Source: Ferruginibacter lapsinanis
GTDB lineage: Bacteria > Bacteroidota > Bacteroidia > Chitinophagales > Chitinophagaceae
Assembly: GCF_020783315.1 (NCBI RefSeq)
Contig: NZ_CP086063.1
Coordinates: 1,178,001-1,242,000 of the forward strand
Length of the DNA stretch: 64,000 bases
Direction: 5' to 3'
The notes under the pieces are model-generated. The model searched no databases. It saw only the letters and a list, made by a program, of their open reading frames with translations, and was not told the origin of the DNA. The translations under genes and the position numbers were made by a program. Numbering within the stretch: position 1 is the stretch's first letter; the number at the start of each line of letters is the position of its first letter. Shown in pieces: positions 57,204-64,000 of this stretch.

Positions 57204-59243
57204 TTATTTTTTCATTTCTCCCAACTCTTTCTGCATCCTGAACATTTCATCTCTTAATTTAGCAGCTTCCATAAAATCAAGGTCTTTAGCCGCTTTTTCC
57301 ATCGCCTTTTTTGTTTGGCTGATGGCCTTTTCAAGTTGGGGAATGGTGTTATATATTACCTGTTCATCAGCAGCAATGTTAACTAACTCCTCATCAGCGC
57401 CTATTGAATAAGGGTTTGACGGATCGTACCCTTTCACATCCAGCACCGAGCCCTGAGCAAAAACCTGCTCTTTACTTTTTATGATCGTTTTTGGAGTAAT
57501 GCCGTGTTCGATATTATATGCGATCTGTTTTTCTCTTCTTCTCGTCGTCTCATCAATGGTTTTTTGCATGCTGTCAGTCATCTTATCTGCATAAAAAATA
57601 ACCAGGCCATCAACATTACGGGCAGCCCTGCCCGCAGTTTGGGTTAAACTTTTCTCATTACGTAAGAATCCTTCTTTATCAGCATCTAAAATAGCTACCA
57701 GCGATACTTCCGGAAGATCTAACCCTTCTCTTAACAGATTTACCCCTACCAATACATCAATTTCTCCCAAACGTAATTGACGCAAAATTTCAACTCTTTC
57801 TAATGTATCAACTTCACTATGGATATATTTACTTTTAATATTGATGCGATGAAGATATTTGTCCATTTCCTCAGCCATACGTTTGGTAAGTGTGGTTACC
57901 AATACTCTGTCGCCTTTTACCACACGTTTATCAATTTCATCTAGTAGGTCATCGATCTGATTAATAGATGGACGTACTTCTATTGGAGGGTCGAGTAGGC
58001 CCGTAGGTCGTACAACCTGCTCTACTACTACGCCTCCGGTTTTTTCCAGTTCAAAATTTCCCGGCGTAGCCGAAACAAAAATGGTTTGGTTCAATAAACT
58101 TTCAAATTCGTGAAAATTCAAAGGACGGTTATCTAATGCACTGGGTAAACGAAATCCGTAATCAACCAAATTAAGTTTTCTGCTTCTGTCGCCGCCATAC
58201 ATACCGCTTACCTGTGGAATGGTTTGGTGGCTTTCATCTATCACACAAATAAAATCTTTCGGAAAATAATCCAATAAGCAATACGGTCTTGTACCCGGGT
58301 TTCTTCTGTCAAAAAATCTGGAGTAGTTTTCTATACCGTTGCAATAACCGAGTTCACGGATCATCTCTAAATCGTAATTCACTCTTTCCGTAATACGTTG
58401 AGCTTCTATGAATTTCCCGCTTCTTTTGAAATATTCTGCTTGCGCTGCCGTTTCATCCTGTATCTCATAAATTACTTTTTGCAAAATATCTTTTGGGGCA
58501 AGATATAGGTTTGCAGGAAAGATGGCAGCATTCTCTACCAGTCCGATACGCTTTCCAGAAGCCAGTTCCAGCGTTTCGATACTTTCGATCTCATCGCCAA
58601 AAAAAGTAATGCGATACCCAAAATCTACATAAGGAAGATTGATATCTACTGTATCACCTTTTACCCTGAAAGTGCCTCTGGTAAATTCAATTTCGGTACG
58701 GCTATATAAACTGTTTACTAATGCATGCAAAAATGCTTGTCTGGAAATAACTTGCCCGGTTTGTATCCTGATGATCCCGTTTTCAAAATCAACCGGGTTC
58801 CCCATACCATAAATACAGCTTACACTTGCAACAACAATGATATCTCTTCTGCCACTTAATAATTGAGCTGTTGCCTGTAATCTTAATTTATCTAATTCCT
58901 CATTAATGCTAAGGTCCTTTTCTATGTATGTATTACTGGTAGGCATATATGCCTCCGGTTGATAGTAATCGTAGTAGCTTACAAAATAACCTACGGCATT
59001 ATCCGGAAAAAATTGTTTAAACTCCCCATATAATTGAGCAACCAGTGTTTTGTTATGCGTCAGTACAAGCGTAGGTCGTTGTATATTTTGTATAACATTG
59101 GCAATAGTAAATGTTTTACCACTGCCGGTTACACCTAACAATGTTTGGTATCGTTCTCCATCCAGAATTCCTTCTGTAAGTTGCTTTATAGCATTCGGCT
59201 GATCGCCTGCTGGTGAATATGGTGACTGAAGATTAAACTGCAT
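57204..59243 (-). CDS. uvrB: Excinuclease ABC subunit B
   Basis: 679 aa, the normal length. Walker A GVTGSGKT (37-44), the beta-hairpin region (GYFVSYYDYYQPEAYMPTSN), helicase motifs including DESHQTIPQ and QTAGRAARNVDG, and a C-terminal UVR motif (KAAKDLDFMEAAKLRDEMFR). UvrB loads at lesions with UvrA and recruits UvrC in nucleotide excision repair. No other uvr gene is in the window. Confidence 0.98.
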   Translation of the reverse strand: MQFNLQSPYSPAGDQPNAIKQLTEGILDGERYQTLLGVTGSGKTFTIANVIQNIQRPTLVLTHNKTLVAQLYGEFKQFFPDNAVGYFVSYYDYYQPEAYMPTSNTYIEKDLSINEELDKLRLQATAQLLSGRRDIIVVASVSCIYGMGNPVDFENGIIRIQTGQVISRQAFLHALVNSLYSRTEIEFTRGTFRVKGDTVDINLPYVDFGYRITFFGDEIESIETLELASGKRIGLVENAAIFPANLYLAPKDILQKVIYEIQDETAAQAEYFKRSGKFIEAQRITERVNYDLEMIRELGYCNGIENYSRFFDRRNPGTRPYCLLDYFPKDFICVIDESHQTIPQVSGMYGGDRSRKLNLVDYGFRLPSALDNRPLNFHEFESLLNQTIFVSATPGNFELEKTGGVVVEQVVRPTGLLDPPIEVRPSINQIDDLLDEIDKRVVKGDRVLVTTLTKRMAEEMDKYLHRINIKSKYIHSEVDTLERVEILRQLRLGEIDVLVGVNLLREGLDLPEVSLVAILDADKEGFLRNEKSLTQTAGRAARNVDGLVIFYADKMTDSMQKTIDETTRRREKQIAYNIEHGITPKTIIKSKEQVFAQGSVLDVKGYDPSNPYSIGADEELVNIAADEQVIYNTIPQLEKAISQTKKAMEKAAKDLDFMEAAKLRDEMFRMQKELGEMKK

Positions 59244-59322
59244 GATAATTTAAATGTGCAAATTGGCAGGTCACGAATTATCGGGACAAGTATGCAACTG
59301 TAAATTACAACGCTTTTTCGTT

Positions 59323-59619
59323 TTATTTGTTCGGGAGTTTTATTTTGTCAATTTCATTTTTTCTGATGAACCAGGCAATTGTAAAAGTTGGAATAATATC
59401 TGTAAAGGGGAGAATTTCTTCTAAAAAATTTAATACACCACCGATCTTGCCGAATCTGCCACCAAATAATTTGTAAAAGATAAAGCCGGAAAGAGGTGCC
59501 CACACTACATCTGTAAATTCAGCCATCGCCGGTACCAGATAACTCAACATGCCAATCAGGTCTAATAATATGCAGAGGCCGAGGTTGGGTAAAAATATCT
59601 TTTCCTTATTTGCTGTCAT
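59323..59619 (-). CDS. Small membrane protein, unknown (98 aa)
   Basis: About three hydrophobic segments (LGLCILLDLIGMLSYLVPAM, FTDVVWAPLSGFIFYKLFGG, ILPFTDIIPTFTIAWFIRKN). It overlaps the mgsA stop by 4 bp (59616-59619), so it is translated with mgsA. No family with known function is recognised. Confidence 0.75.
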   Translation of the reverse strand: MTANKEKIFLPNLGLCILLDLIGMLSYLVPAMAEFTDVVWAPLSGFIFYKLFGGRFGKIGGVLNFLEEILPFTDIIPTFTIAWFIRKNEIDKIKLPNK

Positions 59620-60071
59620 TCTACCTTTCTGTTTAGATAGCTATTGTAATCTGTTACATCTATCTTGTAATCAGTATTCATCAACGGGGATGTAAAAATA
59701 AAATCGGCAGTAGTTCTGTCGCAGGCTAATAAGATATTCCAGGCTACGCCTAATCTTAGTAAGGCCTTTACGTCACTATCGTGTGGCTGGGCTTCCATTG
59801 GGTCCCAAAAAAATATAAGAATGTCAATTTTACCTTCGGCAATCATTGCCCCGATCTGCTGGTCACCTCCAAGCGGACCACTTAATAATTTTTTTACAGG
59901 ACGATCTAAATTTTCTTCTAATAACTTTCCGGTAGTACCGGTAGAGATCAGGTCATGTCTTGCCAATGCAGTCTTGTTATGCATGGCCCATTCGATTACA
60001 TCTTTCTTTTTTTTGTCGTGAGCAACAATGGCAATCGTTTTTCTGGTGCCTAGTGTTCTGGATTCTTTCAT
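59616..60071 (-). CDS. mgsA: Methylglyoxal synthase
   Basis: 151 aa from the ATG at 60071; an ATG at 60089 is possible. Family landmarks: TIAIVAHDKKKKDVIEWA (His18, Asp19, Lys22), STGTTGKLL (phosphate site), SGPLGGDQQIG, and FFWDPMEAQPHDSDVKALLR with catalytic acidic residues. It converts dihydroxyacetone phosphate to methylglyoxal, a bypass used when phosphate is short. Confidence 0.95.
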   Translation of the reverse strand: MKESRTLGTRKTIAIVAHDKKKKDVIEWAMHNKTALARHDLISTGTTGKLLEENLDRPVKKLLSGPLGGDQQIGAMIAEGKIDILIFFWDPMEAQPHDSDVKALLRLGVAWNILLACDRTTADFIFTSPLMNTDYKIDVTDYNSYLNRKVE

Positions 60072-60250
60072 TGAAAATCGTTTTAACAATAGTACGTTAT
60101 TTCTATTGTATTAGGCTGGTTTTTGACGTTAAGTTTACCTTGTATTTGATTGTTTTAGCAATAAATCGGCTACTGAATCATGCAAAATGGGTACTCCCAC
60201 ACCCCCTTAATTTACTTTATATTTAATGCGGAAAGCCCGTAAAATTGATG

Positions 60251-60258
60251 TACCTTTG
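60251..60258 (+). promoter_or_regulatory. TAnnTTTG promoter element of typA
   Basis: TACCTTTG, followed by a short leader that contains a small hairpin (AGCC/GGCT, 60271-60283) before the start codon at 60298. Confidence 0.5.
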
Positions 60259-60297
60259 CACACTTAAAAAAGCCGCAAAGGCTATATATACAGTTTT

Positions 60298-62109
60298 ATG
60301 AATATTAGAAACATCGCAATCATTGCCCACGTAGATCACGGTAAAACAACCCTGGTGGACAAAATATTGCACAGTACCAATACCTTTCGTGAAAATCAGG
60401 AAACGGGTGATTTGATAATGGATAACAACGATCTTGAAAGAGAAAGAGGAATCACCATTTTCAGTAAAAACGTATCTGTAACTTATAAAGACGTAAAGAT
60501 CAATGTGATAGATACTCCCGGGCATAGTGACTTTGGTGGTGAGGTAGAAAGAGTATTGAAAATGGCAGATGGGGTATTATTATTAGTGGATGCTTTTGAA
60601 GGCCCGATGCCACAAACTCGTTTTGTATTACAAAAAGCATTGCAATTAGGCTTGCATCCTATTGTTGTCATTAATAAAGTAGATAAAGAAAACTGTCGTC
60701 CTGACGAGGTGCATGATGCGGTTTTTGAATTATTCTTTAACCTGGATGCTACTGAAGAACAGTTGAACTTTCCTACTATTTATGGTAGTAGCAAACAAGG
60801 TTGGATGAACACCAGCATTACACCTACAGAGAATATCCTTCCTTTGATGGATGCTATCCTGGAACATGTACCAGAGCCAAAAGCAAATGAAGGAACTACA
60901 CAAATGCAAATTACTTCATTGGATTATTCTTCTTTCCTGGGAAGAATTGCGGTGGGTAAAGTAGCCCGTGGTTCTGTAAAAGAAGGACAAAATATTGTGA
61001 TGGTGCAGGCCGATGGTAAATTGGTAAAAAGTAAAGTAAAAGAACTGTATACTTTTGAAGCTTTGGGTAAAAAGAAAGCAACAGAAGTTTTTGCAGGAGA
61101 TATTTGTGCGGTAGTAGGATTGGAAACTTTCAATATCGGAGATACTATCTGCGATGCTGAATTCCCCGAAGCCTTACCTGTTATCAGTGTTGATGAACCA
61201 ACCATGAGCATGATGTTCAGTATTAACAACTCTCCATTCTTTGGTAGAGAAGGTAAGTTTGTTACATCACGTCATCTTAGAGACAGACTATTTAAAGAGA
61301 CCGAAAAAAATCTGGCATTACGTGTAGAAGATACCGATGGTGCTGATAGCTTCTTAGTGTATGGTCGTGGTATTTTGCATTTAGGTATTTTGATAGAAAC
61401 CATGCGTAGAGAAGGTTTTGAGTTGACAGTGGGCAATCCTCAAGTGTTGGTTAAATATATTGATGATAAAAAATGCGAACCGTATGAAAACTTGGTGGTA
61501 GATGTTCCATCTGAATTCAGCGGTAAAGTAATTGATCTTGTTACTCAACGTAAGGGTGAAATGACCATTATGGAAAGTAAAGGCGAAATGCAGCATTTGG
61601 AATTTGAAATCCCATCACGTGGGTTGATCGGTTTGCGTAGTACTATGCTTACAGGTACTGCAGGTGAAGCGGTTATGGCACACAGGTTCATCGAATACCG
61701 TCCATGGAAAGGAACGATACCTGGCCGTAATAACGGTGTTCTATTATCAAAAAATACAGAAAGAACAACCGGTTATTCAATTGATAAATTACAGGATAGA
61801 GGCAGATTCTTTGTTGATCCGGGAGAAGAGGTATATGTTGGTCAGATCATAGCTGAACATATTAAGCCGGGAGATCTGAACGTAAATGCTACGGAACCTA
61901 AAAAATTAACGAATCACCGTGCAAGTGGTAGTGATGATGCAAGTAAGGCAGCGCCAAAGATCATGATGACCTTAGAAGAATGTATGGAGTATATTCAGCA
62001 AGATGAGTGTATTGAAGTAACACCGAAAAGCATTCGTATGCGTAAAGTGGTATTGGATGAGAATGAACGTTCAAGATTAGCCAAATCAATGAAATCAGAA
62101 ACAGCATAA
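60298..62109 (+). CDS. typA: Translational GTPase TypA/BipA
   Basis: 603 aa, full length. G1 AHVDHGKTT (10-18), the switch regions, DTPGHSDFGGEV (G3), NKVDKENCRPDEV (G4), then domains II, III and V and the BipA-specific C-terminus. The family-typical RGLIGLRSTMLTGTAGEAVM and NRNNGVL-like segments are present. A ribosome-associated GTPase involved in 50S assembly, cold and stress growth. A bidirectional terminator follows at once. Confidence 0.97.
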   Translation: MNIRNIAIIAHVDHGKTTLVDKILHSTNTFRENQETGDLIMDNNDLERERGITIFSKNVSVTYKDVKINVIDTPGHSDFGGEVERVLKMADGVLLLVDAFEGPMPQTRFVLQKALQLGLHPIVVINKVDKENCRPDEVHDAVFELFFNLDATEEQLNFPTIYGSSKQGWMNTSITPTENILPLMDAILEHVPEPKANEGTTQMQITSLDYSSFLGRIAVGKVARGSVKEGQNIVMVQADGKLVKSKVKELYTFEALGKKKATEVFAGDICAVVGLETFNIGDTICDAEFPEALPVISVDEPTMSMMFSINNSPFFGREGKFVTSRHLRDRLFKETEKNLALRVEDTDGADSFLVYGRGILHLGILIETMRREGFELTVGNPQVLVKYIDDKKCEPYENLVVDVPSEFSGKVIDLVTQRKGEMTIMESKGEMQHLEFEIPSRGLIGLRSTMLTGTAGEAVMAHRFIEYRPWKGTIPGRNNGVLLSKNTERTTGYSIDKLQDRGRFFVDPGEEVYVGQIIAEHIKPGDLNVNATEPKKLTNHRASGSDDASKAAPKIMMTLEECMEYIQQDECIEVTPKSIRMRKVVLDENERSRLAKSMKSETA

Positions 62110-62127
62110 AACCTGTGTAGAAAAAAT

Positions 62128-62159
62128 AAAAATCCCCTGTTATTTAACAGGGGATTTTT
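62128..62159. terminator. Bidirectional terminator between typA and the glycosyltransferase
   Basis: A perfect 14-bp stem AAAAATCCCCTGTT (62128-62141) / AACAGGGGATTTTT (62146-62159) with loop ATTT. A/T tracts on both sides suit both converging genes, and it overlaps the stop codon of the minus-strand gene. Confidence 0.92.
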
Positions 62160-63279
62160 ATTTGGAATAATAACTTTCTAATAGCTCAACCATTTTTGCT
62201 TCATATGGCTGAGGATATTTTTCTGTAAAAACTGTATAAGCATTTTCGCCTAATGTTTTCCAGTCGTTCCGTTGCAGCCAACATTCTTCCAATGTCGCAT
62301 CAATATCTTCTATAGTTGCTCCTTCACTTACAAATCCGGTAATACCATTTTGTACCCATTTAGGCATTTCGCCAACGTTACTTACAATACAGGGTCTAGC
62401 CATTGCCATTGCCTCAACAACAGAAAGCGGCATTGCGTCTACCCTTGTTATCTGAAATAAAAAATGACAACTTCTGAGTGCTTCCTGAACATTATTGGTA
62501 TGACCTTTTAAGATTATTTTTTTTTGCAGATCAAGATCGATTATCAATTGTCTTAAGGACGCTTCGTCTTTGCCTTTTCCATATAGATGTAAAACCCAAT
62601 TCCTTTGCATCCATTTTTCCGTCGACAAGGTTTTAATTAGTATGTCCTGAGCTTTTCGGTAATTATCTAACTCGGCTAACATTATCCATATGTACTGATT
62701 GTTTAGGGCAGGATACGGAGTTATATATTGAGGAACAGCAAATGTGATCGGATTGTAAATTACTTTTTGTTTAGGAACGGTAATATGTAAATTTTGTTTA
62801 ATTGTGTCAAACACTTTTTCTGTTGCCGCCATATTTACACAAGCGTTATTGATCCAATGGCTGTATATCGATGTTTTATGTTTTGATAAAGTGTCATTAA
62901 CGTTATAATTATGACTGCATAAAGCGTAAGAAGTGAGGCGTTTATATAAGTGCTTCAACGGACCATATACTACATCGTTCCAGCTACCCTGATTAATGAA
63001 AACAAAATCATATTTTTCAAAAGGGATATTTTTTAGGCGTTGTTGTAGTTTCCATTTACCAAAAACACTTTTCAATATTTTTTTTGAAGGGAGAAGGTGG
63101 ACGGTACCACCTCTTTTTTCCAGTTCAGACAAGCGACTTTTTTTTTCATCCCAATCATAACAGCATACATCCACAGTATAATTATTGTCTGCCATCCACA
63201 AAGCTGTTTTATACCATATCTCCTCACTGCCTCCCCAGGCACTGCCATTCATTAGTGAGAGAAATAAAACAGATTTCAT
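62158..63279 (-). CDS. Glycosyltransferase family 4-type protein
   Basis: 373 aa, GT-B fold. N-terminal acceptor domain (SLMNGSAWGGSEEIWYKTAL, the usual GGxE start loop) and C-terminal donor domain with YIWIMLAELDNYRKAQDILI, a small GKGKDE loop, and the motif LPLSVVEAMAMARPCIVSNV in place of the EX7E loop, giving PLSVVEAMAMARP. Transfers a sugar from a nucleotide donor in polysaccharide or glycolipid synthesis; acceptor unknown. Its start overlaps the stop of the methyltransferase gene by 1 bp (TAATG). Confidence 0.88.
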   Translation of the reverse strand: MKSVLFLSLMNGSAWGGSEEIWYKTALWMADNNYTVDVCCYDWDEKKSRLSELEKRGGTVHLLPSKKILKSVFGKWKLQQRLKNIPFEKYDFVFINQGSWNDVVYGPLKHLYKRLTSYALCSHNYNVNDTLSKHKTSIYSHWINNACVNMAATEKVFDTIKQNLHITVPKQKVIYNPITFAVPQYITPYPALNNQYIWIMLAELDNYRKAQDILIKTLSTEKWMQRNWVLHLYGKGKDEASLRQLIIDLDLQKKIILKGHTNNVQEALRSCHFLFQITRVDAMPLSVVEAMAMARPCIVSNVGEMPKWVQNGITGFVSEGATIEDIDATLEECWLQRNDWKTLGENAYTVFTEKYPQPYEAKMVELLESYYSK

Positions 63280-63986
63280 TATATTTTTTTTGCTACGACT
63301 ATGTAATTAATGGTCCAAATATCGTCTCTGTATTTTTTATCAGCCCATATTGCAATATGGTTAATAAGCCAGGTGAGCTTAAGTTCGATAAAAAGTAGTT
63401 TTAATATTTTTGATTTTACTGTTTTGTATTTAAAGGTAGAATAAACAGTGTTGAGCATCATTTGAAACATGGCTGCCCATTTGCCTCCGTTGGCTTTTAT
63501 GTAGTTAATTTCAAAACCAGCTTCTTCAAATAATTCTTTTAACCCATGTTTACTGATCCTGAAAAAATCGTAGGGCTCTTCGTGTAATTCCCAGGTGAAT
63601 GGAACAGTTAAGATGATATTTCCCTGTGGCTTTAAAACCCGGTATGCCTCTTTTATCATGCTGTGATGATCGTACACATGTTCCAAAACCTGTGTAGATA
63701 TCACTGTATCAAAAGTATTGGTTTCATATGGCAGATCTGTTGCCAGGCAAATAGTGTCAACTAATTGCTCGGTGCTTTGGGTGGCATCACAACCTGTGGA
63801 TTCTGTCGTAAGTGGTTGATACCACTCTTTATAGGGTTTGTTTCCACATCCCAGATCAAGTAACTTTCCTTTTGTAAAATTGTTTATTGCTTCTTTTAAA
63901 TCAGTCATCAAAAAATACAAATGAATATAATCAGGCGATTTTTTCTTTATTGATACCCCCTTAAGTCGTGGCATTTCTTTCCTCAT
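63279..63986 (-). CDS. Class I SAM-dependent methyltransferase
   Basis: 235 aa. SAM-binding motif LLDLGCGNKPYKEW (about 42-55), then FDTVISTQVLEHVYDHHSMI and VLKPQGNIILTVPF, as in Methyltransf_11 proteins. The C-terminal 70 residues are hydrophobic-basic and may contact a membrane. Coupled with the glycosyltransferase, it probably modifies a sugar or lipid intermediate. The frame is open to the window edge, so a further upstream start cannot be excluded. Confidence 0.87.
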   Translation of the reverse strand: MRKEMPRLKGVSIKKKSPDYIHLYFLMTDLKEAINNFTKGKLLDLGCGNKPYKEWYQPLTTESTGCDATQSTEQLVDTICLATDLPYETNTFDTVISTQVLEHVYDHHSMIKEAYRVLKPQGNIILTVPFTWELHEEPYDFFRISKHGLKELFEEAGFEINYIKANGGKWAAMFQMMLNTVYSTFKYKTVKSKILKLLFIELKLTWLINHIAIWADKKYRDDIWTINYIVVAKKI

Positions 63987-64000
63987 AAATGATTTTTTAA

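Overview
The window comes from a Bacteroidota chromosome, most likely family Chitinophagaceae. The evidence is TAnnTTTG-type promoters, the scarcity of Shine-Dalgarno sequences, several TTG starts, a type IX secretion sorting domain, the lipoprotein TamL, and the general style of the proteins. The species cannot be named from sequence alone.

Layout. 1-3.7 kb: housekeeping genes (3' end of infB, a SurA-like chaperone, hflX). 3.77-12.7 kb: a tRNA-Asn(GUU) gene occupied by an 8.9-kb integrative element. The element is bounded by 49-bp direct repeats (3795-3843 and 12667-12715), and each end carries a second 21-bp repeat that looks like integrase arm sites. Its genes all lie on the minus strand: integrase, an unknown 561-aa protein, an excisionase-like HTH protein, a small HTH protein, a D5/P4-type helicase, a DUF6371/toprim primase-like protein, a terminase-small-subunit-like HTH protein, an SRAP (YedK/HMCES) protein and a small unknown. 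No capsid or conjugation genes are present, so it resembles a phage satellite more than a prophage or ICE.

12.8-40.6 kb: an envelope and stress region. It holds a lipoprotein with two CBM21-like modules, an Ig-repeat/DUF3494 adhesin plus OmpA protein operon, two tandem AraC-type regulators, a soluble hybrid kinase with a coupled receiver protein, a small beta-barrel protein, mlaE-mlaF-mlaD next to tamB-tamL, a small membrane protein, a TSP3/OmpA protein, CsbD, a second DUF3494 protein with a T9SS signal, a DUF4468 protein, an M23 peptidase and small genes. Eight transcription starts here share one 66-bp promoter architecture with almost invariant spacing: GTGTGAATGATGYAA, then TTRTGTAACACTTAT beginning 28 bp after the start of the first box, then ACCTTTG 31 bp after the start of the second. 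Two TGYAA half-sites sit 21 bp apart, which suits an AraC-type activator. This looks like an undescribed envelope/stress regulon. It includes a candidate small RNA on the minus strand at 40.33-40.50 kb that ends in its own terminator, and one promoter lies in front of the second AraC gene, suggesting autoregulation.

40.6-64 kb: mostly housekeeping genes (YdcF, PfkB kinase, Sua5/YciO, rnhB, ctaA, membrane patatin, YegS lipid kinase, obg, DUF1801, DsbA/FrnE, polA, esterase, ParA-like ATPase, uvrB, mgsA, typA) and the start of a polysaccharide or glycoconjugate locus (glycosyltransferase and methyltransferase). A candidate structured RNA and an overlooked 57-aa gene lie at 38.25-38.61 kb.
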